From Melastoma dodecandrum (taxonomy: Eukaryota; Streptophyta; Magnoliopsida; Myrtales; Melastomataceae): a stretch of 64,000 nucleotides of DNA. Location: contig JARUPY010000087.1 of assembly GCA_029817715.1 (NCBI GenBank), positions 1,798,001-1,862,000 on the forward strand, given 5' to 3'. The notes under the pieces were generated by a model. That model saw nothing but the letters and a program-made list of their open reading frames with translations. It ran no database searches and was not told where the DNA came from. A program made the position numbers and the translations under genes. Shown in pieces: positions 1 through 11,990 of the stretch; within the stretch, counting starts at the first letter, position 1; each line of letters starts with the position of its first letter.

Positions 1-461
1 GGGTAAGACATGTAGACACATTAACTAATGCAATAATAGCATGTATATATGCAAATTATATGTCATGTGATTCTTGTGCACTTGTGCGAAACCGTTTTTG
101 CGCTTACAAGAGGCATGCTCGTGGAGGGTAGGTTGGAGATGATTGGTTTGTACAATTGTTAGTAAAGGGAGCTGGGGCTCACTTGACTTAGTAAATGAAC
201 ACTTCTGACCAACTTTTGATTTATTATGGCTGATTGTCTAATTGGAGATTATGTGTTTGTCCCCATGTCTAGGATCGTAAACATTTTTTTTTTATGAAGA
301 ATCACCATTCTCACGTTTATTTCTTGCCTACTGCGTAAAGATAACGTTTCCTACATTATCAAGATTTATTACTTCATTTAATGCATGATTTCAAGTTGAT
401 TTTCATTAATCAGATTCTATCCCGCAAATTTGGTGAATTGTCCCAATTTTGAGGTATTACA
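1..461 (+). mobile_element. 5' LTR end of a large non-coding LTR element (cut by window edge)
   Basis: Bases 231-461 repeat, with moderate divergence, at 9508-9735, and both copies end in TACA. The matching blocks run from TGATTGTCTAATTGG-like sequence through a shared AAGATAACGTTTCCTACAT block to a shared ATCCCGCAAATTTGGTG block. The direct repeat is read as the 3' ends of the two LTRs of one element. Upstream of 231 I see no match to the 3' LTR, so this LTR is either chimeric or strongly diverged. Its left end lies outside the window. Confidence 0.55.
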
Positions 462-1879
462 GTTGCCCCTCTTTGCCGAAAAATCTTGAGCTCGCAAGGA
501 CTTCATTAATAACCCAAATTGTGGATTTAAGATATTCTTGATAGACTTGTACTTTGAGATCTCATTAAGAAAAAATGTTATTAATAAATGAGACCCCATG
601 AAATATGGGAGTAATCAAACATGTACAATAACAACCTTCATGTATGTCATGATTTACTTTGATGAAGCTTATAAGGATTGCTTCTAAGTGAGATCGAAGA
701 AGGGTTTCCTAACTTCTTTCATTGTTCATTCTTATTTCGGGAGTCATCTCGATTGAATTTCAGAATTCCTTTGACTTGAATGCACATATACCAGTCGAAG
801 GAGTCTTTGTTTGACTGCAATATGGCTTTAACATAAGGCCTTTTAGTTTAGGTTCCAAATTCATTGTTTTGATAAACGAGTCTAAGAACCTCATCGGCCA
901 CAGAGGTTCCTTCGTTCAAGCGAATTCTCCATCTTTCAAGCAACTAGACAGTCAAGACGCTCCGTTTCAGATTGACAACTGGTTTATTGGCGACTTCCAA
1001 TGATCCACTTTGGGGACATTTTATTGGTGACTATCAGTGATCCGCTTTGGGGAATGTATTCTTCTTCATTTGTTGGAGAAGCATCACTTTTGCTCTTGCG
1101 ACAGCTTGTGCCGGCCCTAGTGCTTTGCTTTGCTCTTTCAACTTATCTTGCGCCTTTCTTTTGAAGACTTTGATTTTTGCGCTGATTTTTTTTATGATTT
1201 GTAGGGAAATGCCCAATTTTCTTTTTTTATCGATTTTGTTGGAGGTGTTTTAGACTCCTTAAAGATTTGTGTTTCTTGTAAACTTGTTTGAAGATGCTGT
1301 CCTTGGGAGCGACTCAACTAGCGTGCATGCTCGTCAATGGTACTTCTTCTCTTGAACCTTAATGAAGTGTCCTAAGGTCCGTTGCTTCCGATTTCTAACT
1401 ATAAGCTCTCCATTTATCTCAATGTGAGGCAGTTCTTAGACTTGGAGGGAGTAGTGTATGTGGAAACTTCGACTTTGGCTCGGAAGGGCTAGCAACGGTC
1501 AATTTTCAGTGTTTGGGTAGAGAATGAACGCTCGATCTCATCCTGATAGGATCATCTTTCGTCAAAGGATATGCAGAAGAACTCTCATAGTGTTTACGCT
1601 CATCTATCTGGGGTAGGTGTTTGGGAATGAGTTTTCTTTATGTTTCTCTCCCAAAATTATTTTCGTAATGTGAAAATTTAATGTTAGATTGCATGAAAAT
1701 AGACACTCGAATGTTTAAGAAATAATTAACTTTGGGTAGGTATATTTCTTTTGGGATCTTATATGGAGGCAGTACCCTTGTGCGAACTCCATGAGGGAAG
1801 TACTTGTACATTCGTGCCCCAGGTCATGTACTTTCGGGCTCGAAACAGCTTTGTTGTTTCGTAGGAGTTTGTGCCATGC

Positions 1880-4700
1880 TGGGTGAATGCTCATGTACCT
1901 ACAGAACAAAGTTAGTTCATGTACTTCGACTCTTGCTTGGAAAAATAATAATAAATTCAGGTGCTCGCTTGGGAGTTGAGATAAGGATGTCCATCTCGAC
2001 GATTGCCGAAGAAGAATATGCTTGTATATTGAACTTGTGCTGAGGATTGTGGTGTGTTCGTATAACCGATTCCGACTTGGGAAAGTGAGAAGCATTGCTC
2101 TAGTTGGGGAATGATAAGAAAATTTGTCAGGGAATAATGCAAATGAAAACTCACTTTCATGTGATGAACTTTGGTGATGACAAATGCAATCTCGAAGCTT
2201 TGGTTCGTAATACAGAATGTTCATATACCTACAATTGTCAAAGGGCAGAAACGAAGTAAGCTCGTGTAACTTGTTTCGATGTAGAAAGTATTAAAATTGG
2301 ATTAATACTCACTTTCATGTATTTTCGTCATTGCGTCTTTGTCCGATGAAATCAAAGGATTAATGAAATGCTATCCTTGCCTTGTGCTCGTTGTATAAGG
2401 ATGCTCATGTACCTATCAAACAAGCGGCGAAAACGCAAGTGAGTTCGCGTGACTCGTTTTATTTTAGAGTAGAAACGAAGTTTGTTCTTGCAATTTCGCT
2501 TGTAAGAAAGGTGAAGTAAAGTTTTTGTAATTCTCTTTTATATGATCTCGTCATCGCATCTTCGTCCACATGAATCAAAGGATTGACGAAATACTATTCT
2601 GGCCATGTGTCTATTGTATAAGGTTGCTCATGGACCTATCAAACGGATGAGGAAAAAATAAGTGAGTTCGAATGACTTGTTTCTTTTAGAGTAGAACAAA
2701 ATTTGCTCATGTAATCTCATTTGTAAGAATGACGAAGTAGAGTTTTGGTACTTCCCATTCATGGAGTTTCGTCAGTGCATCTTTCCCCACAGGAATCAAA
2801 GTATTGACGAAAATGTTGTTTTTGGCTTGCGTTTGTAATATAAGGTTGCCCATGTACCTATCAAATAGATGATGAGAAAACAAATGAGTCGTGTGACTTG
2901 CTTTCACTTAGAGTAGAAACGAAATTTGCTCATGTAACTTCGTTTATAAGAAAGGTGAAGTAGAGTTTAGTACTTCCCTTTTATGACGCTTCGTCAATAC
3001 GTCTTCGTTCGATCAAATCAAAGGATTGACGAAATGCTACTCTTGTCTTGGGTCTGCTGTATAAGGTACTTCATGTATCCATCAAACAAATGGCGAGAAA
3101 ATAAGGGAGTTTGTGTAACGTGTTTTCGTTTATAGTAGAGATGAAATTTGCTCATGTAATTTCATTCATAAGAAAGGCGATGTAGAGTTTTGGTACTTCC
3201 CTTTTATTTGATTTCACCATTACATCTTCATCCGATGGAATTAAAGGATTAACGGAAATAAAACAAGTCTTTGGCATGAAGCTTTGCCACCATCACCTTT
3301 GTCATAGGAATTCTATACCATTCGAGTGAGGAGTTGTTGTACTTACCCATGAAACAAAGGACGTAAATGAGATTCATGTAATTTTATTTTAGTGGATGAA
3401 AAGATTTGATATGTGATTTTCTCCTTTTCATGTGCATTTTCAATATGTTTTTTTGCCCCAGTTAACTATCTAGGGAAATGAAGAATGTCGTTGATGAAGT
3501 TTGTTTCGAAGCTCTGGCTCGAAATTTTATTGTCGGTCTTCATTAGCTGCTTAGGATGCTCATGTACCTACGAGACAAGCATGGAGAATAAATAAGTAAG
3601 CTCATGTAATTTTTTTATTTTGTAGAAAAATTATTAATTTCGAAACGAGTACTCTCTTTTCTGTAATTCATTGTTTTATTGATAACTAAAGTTGTTTCAA
3701 AACTTTGGCTTGGATATTTTTTTGAAACTCTAACTGTCATGATATGATGTTGTTGTGCATATCTGCGACAAGAATAAAAATGAGTGAGCTCATAAAGCTT
3801 GTTTTTGTGGAGAAGTATTGATCAATGAACAAATACTCCCTTTCTTATGTGTCGTTGTTTTGAATATGAAGATTTTTTCAGAGCTTTGGCTCGAGAATGT
3901 TTCGAGGCTTTAACATCTGTTCTTTGTCCCGGTTCTAGAGATCAGAGAAAGTTTGCCGACGAATATCATCTCGATGCCCCAGTTTGATTATCAGTGTTAT
4001 TTACCTCAGTTCTAGGGATCGAAAGAAGTTTGCCAGGGAAGGTCGTTTCGATGCCCCGATTCGAAACTTTACTGTTTACCATAATTGTTTATCTAGGACG
4101 CTCATGTACCTATAATACAAGTAATGAAGAAAAAAGTAAGCTCATGTAACTTGTTCTTTATAGAGAAAGTATTGATCTTGGAACAAATATTTCCTTCACG
4201 CGTGTCGTGGTTTTGACAAGGAAGACTATTTCGCAACTTTGGTTCAGAACTTTTCCAACATGCCTCCTCGCATTCGTCATCTGCCTAGGATGTTCTTGTG
4301 CCTATGAGACAAGTCGAATGGTAAATCAAGTAAGCTTATGAACCTGTTTTGCGAAGAAAGCATTAACTAAGGAACAAATACTCCCTTTTTGTAGTTCATT
4401 GTTTTATCAACGGAGAATTCTCCAAAATTGCTCGGAGTCTTGTTAGCTTGGATATTTTCCCCAGGATCACTCGTAGACGTGGCCCGGGATCGTTTGGAGA
4501 TTTGCCCCAAGATCGCTCGGAGATTTGCCCGAGGACTGTTCTTGTATGTTGTCGGCTTCATGTACGTCATTGTTTTACCAACGAAGGCTGTCTTGAAACT
4601 TTGGCTCAAAACTTTTCCACCCTCGCCTTCGTTGTCTGCTTAGGATGCTCATGTACCTATAAGGCAAAAAAAGTAAACTCATGTAACTTATTTTTGCAGG
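1880..4700 (+). repeat. Decayed tandem array with GCTCATGTACCTAT core
   Basis: The phrase GCTCATGTACCTA and close variants recur at about 1888, 2401, 2626, 2855, 3066, 3550, 4090, 4288 and 4645. Each copy is followed by a purine-rich run (AACAAG..GAGAAAAT), then AAGTGAGTTCGTGTGACTTGTTT and a CGTCATTGCATCTTCGTC..GATCAAAGGATTGACGAAATGCTA block. The unit is about 210-230 bp in the best part (2398-3280) and more irregular outside it. Copies are clearly diverged, so the array is old. No coding sense was found. Confidence 0.6.
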
Positions 4701-5778
4701 TAGTGTATTGGTTCGTGAGTGAATACTCCCTTTCATGTGATTGTAATGTCGAAGAACGTCTAAGTCGATTGCTTATGACAATTCTTTTCGTTAAGATAAT
4801 TGCTCTCCGGTTGAATGTCATGGGTTTGCATCGTTGATAGCACTTTGTGATGGGCTTGAACGGACGCCTGGCTTCTCATATGACGGACCGAGGTGGTTGA
4901 TTTGCTGCTCACGTGGTGGTCGGAGTGGTTATTTCATCAATGAGGCGTTGACTGATCTTCTCTTCTTTTCTTTGGGGCGTGGTTTTGAGAGTCACTGGGT
5001 GGTTTATGCTAGAATGACCTTTTGGGTATTGTAAATAGATTTGAAGAAAATTGCCCCAGTCGAAGTGTGCATTGTCATTCAGTAGACTGCATGTTCTTTG
5101 GCGTCGGGAAGCTGTACTGTGAGCATTGCCCCAGACAATTCATCTTACACTATGAGGTAAAATAGATGCCCTAATGTTGGCGATTTGAATATCGATGGAT
5201 CTGTCAGGCATGTTTGGAAATGTTTGAGGCAAGTAACGCAAATGGGGATTTCTGATGCCAATTGCGTCATGTATCCGCTGTCTGTTATTGAATCTGCTTC
5301 ATGTTCATATTCTGGGATGTTTTTGATCTCGCGCATGCAAGTTTTTGTTGTCCGAAAGAGTATGAGTGTTGAATCTTGCTAGATGTGAGTGACCACTTGG
5401 AGGTCAATAGTTTGAAACATGCATGCTCTTGTCCATTGTGTTGAAATGCACTGTTGGCATGGGGAAGAAGGCAGACGGCGGGATGTAAACCAGAGGACCT
5501 GCTGTAACAACCCGACCTTTTACTAATTGAGGGTTCGACTTCCTCTAGATATTAAAAAAAATCTTACCGGCTGCCCCCCGCCACCTGTCTGACTCTCTAT
5601 CCCCTGCCCTCCCCGTCTACCCCTACCCCCATCCCCTGCCCATCTACCCCTACCCACTACCCCTCCCCTCCTCTCTCCATACCTCTTTAACGCTAGAGAC
5701 AGGCAAACCACCTCCAACACTTAACAAAAATTCTAAGTAAGTTCAAGTTCATGTGGATTCGTTCCATCTACATGAAGT

Positions 5779-5880
5779 CGAACTCATAGAGTTCGAGTTC
5801 GCCTTACGTGGTTGGAACTTGAACTCTTGGAGTTCGACTTCCTTCTATAGTGAAGTCGAACACTAAGAGTTCGAGTTCAA
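5779..5880. repeat. Cluster of short hairpins with GAACTC/GAGTTC arms
   Basis: Three neighbouring modules pair with themselves: CGAACTC-ATA-GAGTTCG at 5779-5795, GAACTC-TTG-GAGTTC at about 5821-5835, and GTCGAAC-ACTAA-GAGTTCGAG at about 5855-5875. The arms are also complementary between modules, so a larger fold is possible. Function unknown. Confidence 0.45.
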
Positions 5881-8030
5881 TACTGTAAACTCGTACTTTT
5901 GAAAGTTTCGACCGCAAATCTAGAAATATTTTCCAGACTAAGGGTAATTATACGCAAAAAGGAAATGAGAATTTGCTTGGCCAAGGAAGAAAGATACCAA
6001 AGAGGAGGAATGTTAACGTGCTATACGTCTAGTTGTCGGACTTAGTATCTTTACTAATCTTCTAATTGAAATTGGTAGGTTTATAAGACGTAAACGAAAC
6101 CAAACCATAGGCGTTAATGAAGCATAATGGTACTAAGATCCTGGATGGTTAAATGTTGAATCAAAATTGTATGATTACATGTAACGAATAGATGATTAAT
6201 TGGGAATGTGATATGAATGAGGTTTTTGAAGTACTTAAGATATATCTCTAGTAGAGAAATTGTCCGATTGAAGGAACTCGGGAATATGAGAATAAACACA
6301 TGTGGGAATAATATTAGTAAATTAAATAAGCGAGTAACCTTACATCTGCCCCTTACAACTCTTATCAGTATTGTCGATGTCAAGGATCAGAGTTTGAGAA
6401 GTTGATTGGTAGACTACCACTTGCTGGATTGTCCCTTGCTGGATTGAGGCTTGGGGTTACAAATTAGGGAATTGCCCCTGTTTTGAATGGACGTTTCCAT
6501 TGGTGCCGAAGTTGTGGCGACTGATGATGTAGTGGGATTGTTTCTGTTTCCTTAGAGCGGTTGTCGGATCAGTAGGGGCGTGATGTTCTCGGCGTGTCTG
6601 ATTTTAGCATGTCTGTGAACTGCTCTTTGGGCTCGTCATTAGCTCCGATGTTGACTGCGGTTAGCCGGTGAGATATAACCTCCATGGAGTTTTCATGTTG
6701 TTGTAGATTTGGCTTTGGAATTTGGTAGCCAATAGGTGATCTTTGGTCTTCATGTCCATCGAGAAATCTTTAGCCTTCATGTCCTTGGATCTTCGGCTTC
6801 GGGCTTTGGTAGTCGTTGTTAAATTCTTGGTCTTCATGTTGTTACTCTTGTACTGCCCCTTTCTTTCCCCTAGTCTCATTCGATGAGCCACTTTGGAGAA
6901 TTAAAACCACAAAAGGAAAAGAGAATATTGCAACAGCGTAATTGATACATGATAAGTTTGTAATGGTGTTGTATGTGAAAGAGCATGCATTACGGAAGCA
7001 AAGAGAAGGTTTGAATTAGTATCGAACAACAATATAATCGAAGCATGATAAATTTGTAATGATATTTCATCGCATTCGTGTATGCGATGGATCATGCATT
7101 ACGAGAATGTGATACAGTAATGTGATAAAGTTGTTACTATGAATGACAAGATAATGCAGCTACTGCAACCGGGCAGACACTCATGCGGTTGTGCAAATGT
7201 ATGAATGAATGTAGTAAGCGATAAATTAAGTATAGAATGGAGAAAAGAGAATTCTTGAAACCCCTGTAATCCCAAATCAGCTACAATATGAGCAATGTTA
7301 GCTTTACAGTTTATCGTAGACAATGCGTACCTAACCCTGTCCATAAACATGTAGTAGTTACTTAGTCAAATATAAATGCACGTACGATGTCTGGTACCTG
7401 TAGTGAGAAAACAATTCTAGACTCGGGATGTAGGATTCTATGACCTCCTTCGAACAAAGGGAGGTGGGCCCCAGTCTGTAGCCTACAAGTCACAGAAAAG
7501 CAGCGAGCTCGTGTCGTCTGGTGACCCCCTAAAAATCCTAGTCCCAAGTATAGGGACTTACCTTGTCATGCCTAGTAAGTAGTAAACAGAGACAAAACAT
7601 GAAGGCAAACAGATGGCACAAAAACAAGTAGCTCATGTGCAAACAAGTCGTACTCCTCTTCGCATGTGGGTTGAATGTAAGAGCTTTCGGCAGGAATCCA
7701 CATGCGGATCTCCCAAATGGAGGTGCCATCCAGGATGTACGTGTGCCTTCCGGCCTAGCACGCGTATGGTGGTCCGAACAATACGAGGATTCGGGTTCGC
7801 TCCCCAAGCCATTCGGCCAGCGCCTCGACTCGAGCATCGGGTGCTACAGAGGAGACCGGGGTGGACCTCAATCGATTCCTAATAAGGCCTGCCCGAGCCT
7901 TCATCAATCGTCTCCGCGCTCTTTAGGAACCATGGGCGAAAAGCGGAGCATGATCCATAGACGGAAGCTTCGGGAGAATATGGAGCGGCTCATGTTGCTT
8001 TTACCCATCCATGACGGATCCGTTAAAATG

Positions 8031-9735
8031 TGTTGATGATGCTTATCCTATGTAAGCTAATACGGAGTCGCCACCGATTCATTTTTTGAAAAAAAAAATG
8101 ATATGAGTTCAAAAAACCAGTTGGTTTAGGGATGCATAATTACTAACTCTTACACTAGACATGCGAAAGGGTGGCGTTTGTTCCAAAAAGTTTGATTCTG
8201 ATTAACGGGCGTTGGACCCGACTCGGGCATCACTCTAGACTCATGTCTCTACTTTACGTGCAATGGACCCAATTCGGGCTTTTGGGTCCGTACTCATGTT
8301 TGTCGATTAACAATCAGCATGCGACAATAAAATCCTAGAAGCCTAATAGTATGCACAACAACCATGGACCAAGTATTTGGATCAAAGGGAGTAGGGGGGA
8401 AGGGTGGTGACCGTGGGACCAACTGATAGTAAATAATAAAGATGATACAATAATAAAGAAAATATCAAAAAATCTGTAAATAGGCTCAAAATTTTATAAA
8501 ATTTTATAGAGATACTTCTAACCTATCCGTGATGTTTTATGTAAAATTTGGTCTTAAATACTTAAGCCAAACAAAGTAGAAAATTCATCAAAATTTGTCC
8601 CAACTCAATGGCAATCTAATTGCAGATCACTTAGTAAAGAAAATCATAACTTTCCATAACTTTCAACCCAAAATTGAGATGTTGATGCACAAGATATGTT
8701 AGAAAGCTTATGAACTTTAGTTTTCGATAAAAATAGTTTCGGTATTAAAAGACGTTCAAAAAGTAAAAGAAACGAATATGATTAAGCACATACATTTTCC
8801 TGATTCGTCACTCCAGCATACAAAATTTATGTGTAATTAAGCAAAAGCATGATAAAACTCAACCAAATTAACTCAAACTTCATCACAACCATGTTACAAG
8901 TATAAGGGATCTTTACAATCTGATTTTGTGTCAATCCAACGTCAGACAAGAAAGTTATGGCATGCCGAATGACCCCTTTGCATTCTGAACGAGATTATAC
9001 TGATCCGTTTGGGCTCGGTTTTGCGTTCCCACGTCACATGCAACGAATTCAACAAATGCAAAATGTGGTCATCCATGCTCTAAGGTGAAATAGAGATCCA
9101 TGAATATGAGGAAAAAGAACCAAAAACTCACCGAGGGTTGCCTCGGCTCGGGATGGCCTAGGGAGGAAGAAGGACGTCGGGGAATTCTTTAGGGGCTGCC
9201 TTGGAGTCAGTCCTTGTCTGTACTTGGATTGTGGTTGAGGTAGGAAGAGTCTCGGAGAGGAGAGTGCCGGCTTGGATTAGGCGGTTGGCGTCGGGAGGCC
9301 TTGGCTTGTCATTGCTGGAGAGGGAGAGTCCTTGGCTCTGTTTACGTGTGGAGGAGTTGGCCTCTCATTCTGTATGGGGAGGAGTTGGCCTCCGGTTCTA
9401 ATGTGTGGCAGGAAGAGTTGGCTAAACTCCCCCGTGTGTAGAGTTGACCTCCGATTCCCGAGGGGGAGGAGGAAAGTATGGGAGAAGATTGTTTGTTTTT
9501 CTTTATTTGATTATCTGATTGGAGATTCTGTGTTTGTCTCTATGTTTAGGTTCGTATACATTTTTTTATGAAGAATCACGATTCTCACATTATTTTTGTT
9601 GCCTAATGCGTAAAGATAACGTTTCCTACATTGTCAAGATTGATTATTTCATTTAATGCATGATTTCAAATTGATTTTCATTGAAAAGATTCTATCCCGC
9701 AAATTTGGTGGATTATCCCAATTTGGTGTAGTACA
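8031..9735 (+). mobile_element. 3' LTR of the large non-coding LTR element
   Basis: The start is set at TGTTGATGATGC, followed by a TACGGAGTCGCCACCGATT block that I associate with plant LTR starts. The end is set by the TACA shared with the 5' copy (461). That gives about 1.7 kb in TG..CA form. The left boundary is inferred and no clear polypurine tract precedes it. The base after the LTR (9736) is the beginning of hAT transposase-like sequence, so the element appears to have landed in an older hAT copy. The left target site is outside the window, so no duplication can be checked. Confidence 0.5.
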
Positions 9736-9740
9736 GCGGG

Positions 9741-11478
9741 CGACCCTTTTGAAGAAAGAACTTAATTATACAAAGGCTCAAATGAAGGATCACGAAGAAT
9801 CTTGGGCCCGGAGCGGATGTTCCCTAATGTCCAACAGTTGGACCGATCGCAAGAGTTGGTGTTTGATCAACTTTTTGGTGAATAACAGAAAGGGAACAAT
9901 GTTCATTTAATTTGTGGATGTATATGCTTATTCTAAGACAAGAGAAAAATTGTTTGAGCTCCTTGATAGCTTCGTGGAAAGAGTTGGCAAGCAAAATGTG
10001 ATTAAAATCGTCACAGACAATGAAAGTAATTACGTTTTAGTCGGTAAGACATGATCTTAAACTTGCTTATAATGAATATATTGTAGTTGGAATGACCATT
10101 CAATTTCATGGCGTCTTATTTTTCTTTAATAGGAAAACTACTTGAAGTAAAGAAGGAGTAGATATGTTGGACTCGTATGTCGCTCATTGCATCAATTTGA
10201 TGCTAGAAGACATTGGAAAGATAAAAAACATTAAGAAAACCTTGAAACATGCAATTTTCTTAGTTGGGTTTATACATAACCATGGAAGTGTGTTAAACAT
10301 CATGAGGACTTTCACGGAGAAGAAGACATTGTTGCATTATGGTGTTAACTCATTTCATAACATCCTTTCTGACATTATGGGAAGCTTCATTAATTCAAGC
10401 AAAACTTGAAAATAATGTTCAGATCACAAGAGTGGGAAGACAATAAGTTGTCAAAGGTGGTGAAAGGGAAGCGATCTTATTTTATAATAATGAGGGAAGC
10501 ATTTTGGAATAGTATTTTGTCTACCATCAAGGTAACAGGGCCTTTAGTGACAAATCTTCGTTTGGTGGATAATTGAGAGGAAGCCATGTATGAGCTACAA
10601 ATATGAAGCTATGGATAAGGCCAAGGAAACAATCCAAAAGTCTTTCAGTGGTAAGGAAGACAAGTATGCAGAGGCTTTCAAGATTATTGATCGTAAATGG
10701 GATTGTCAACTACATCATTCACTATATGCTGACGCTTTTTAAATCTTACATATCTTTATCAGAACTCAGCCATCCTTTCTGAGGTTGAAGTTACTAACGA
10801 CTTGTTACTATCTAGAAGTTGACTCCTGATGTAAGCCTTCCAGAAAAGATCACAAGTGAAAAATCAATATACATGGACAAAGAAGGACAATTCGACGACC
10901 ATTTAGTACAAATATTTACGACTTCTATATCACCCAATAACAACAATTATGAAGTACAATTATAATAATCTATTGTTTGGCTAATGATTTGAATTTAATA
11001 TTTATGAATTCAAACAAAAAAAGGAATAGACTTGAGCATCACAAGTTACTTGATCTCATATTATATCAAGAACAATCAAAAGCTCAAAGCTAGGTATGAT
11101 TTGGCAAATAACATTGATGTTCGCAGTCTAGATTGTATGAATTTTAGTAATCAATGGTTGATTGAGAAAATTGAATAGAATTAAAATGTGGGAGATGACT
11201 TGATTTTTTATGATGATATTCTCTCATGAGGTAATATGGAGAGAGCGCAAAAGTTGTTTTGCCCGAGTGCAACACAAAGGCAAAATTCGCAACTAGTTGC
11301 AAGTTCAAGTAGATCTCAAATGAGATTTGAGGAGAATGAAATTGATTTAGATGTGGATGAAAAAATTGAAAGATTTTCCGATGATGCTGAAGATGAAGAG
11401 GAGTTGATTCGCGACGCCAATTTTGATGATTGTGAAGGTGATGCTTCAAATTTTGATGACTATCCTAGATTGTATTGA
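9741..11478 (+). pseudogene. hAT-family transposase pseudogene (DUF659-like)
   Basis: Conceptual translation in shifting frames gives hAT/DUF659-type phrases: a WTDRKSWCLINFLVN motif near 9840, an IVTDNESNYV motif at about 10010-10040 (a conserved Asp region), AHCINLMLEDIGKIKN near 10180, GFIHNHGSVLNIMRTFTEKK near 10270, and AMDKAKETIQKSF near 10610. A plausible remnant intron runs 10044-10132 (G|GTAAGA to AATAG|GA) and joins the G-K-L-L-E stretch in frame. Frameshifts near 10160 and stop codons elsewhere show it is dead. The tail at 11236-11478 is acidic (DDAEDEEEL), like a C-terminal hAT region. The 5' part is missing because the LTR element ends at 9735. Confidence 0.7.
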
Positions 11479-11499
11479 CGATATTATGTAAACTTGTGA

Positions 11500-11990
11500 T
11501 ATTAGTTTGAATTTATTTTGGATGTATTTTGCTTTACAACCTGAAAAATTTACAATTATGAACACTGTCACCTTAAAGGGAAAGGTACACACCTCGCCTT
11601 GAAAGTCAAGTGCTCTTTGCGCCTTTAATTACACTCGTTTTCATTATAAAAATATGTGTTGTTCTTTGCTACTTTTGCTGAGTTTTCGTTATGAGAATTT
11701 ATTTTAGCAATAAAGAGAGTCATTCGGCAAAATATGGGGCATATTGTTCTCATTACATCCCAATAAGTGGTATCAGAGCATATGTTTGTTTGATTGTGAT
11801 CCAAGCAAAATGATTATGTTGACTTGCTCAAATTATTCTTCTTGGAAATAGATGATAAGACTGAAGTACAATGAGTAGAGGATAATGTATTATTTCAATC
11901 ATTTGGAAGTCATGCACACAAACACATTAAAACAGTAGCTTAATCTCACATTCAAGCTGCTTCTTTCGGTCCTTATGAGATCACGTCCAT
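11500..11990 (+). mobile_element. Ty1-copia fragment: primer site and gag start
   Basis: TGGTATCAGAGC at 11768-11779 is a perfect plant initiator tRNA-Met primer binding site, preceded by LTR-tail-like sequence ending CATTACATCCCA. An ATG at 11810 begins a gag-like frame (MIMLTCSNYSSWK) that stops within 15 codons and decays. No matching second LTR was found in the window, so this is a truncated 5' end. The upstream LTR boundary is not defined. Confidence 0.55.

Larger units (their letters stand above)
462..8030 (+). mobile_element. Internal region of the large LTR element, no credible coding capacity
   Basis: About 7.6 kb between the two LTR-end repeats. I recognise no gag, protease, reverse transcriptase or integrase motif on either strand; open frames are short and look random. 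The stretch holds the tandem array at 1880-4700, pyrimidine-rich sequence around 5575-5680, a cluster of short hairpins at 5779-5880, and GC-richer sequence at 7360-8030. Size and emptiness fit a large retrotransposon derivative (LARD), a non-autonomous class moved by proteins of other elements. The alternative is a composite of several older insertions; a TGTAACAACCCGACC motif near 5502 could be the start of another LTR. Confidence 0.45.

Noticed and set aside
1715..2224. 169-codon minus-strand open frame
   Set aside because: It lies in the tandem-repeat region, has no family motif and a biased composition; it looks like a chance frame.
7635..8036. 133-codon plus-strand frame before the 3' LTR
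   Set aside because: No recognisable motif and an overlapping open frame on the other strand; probably a consequence of high GC.
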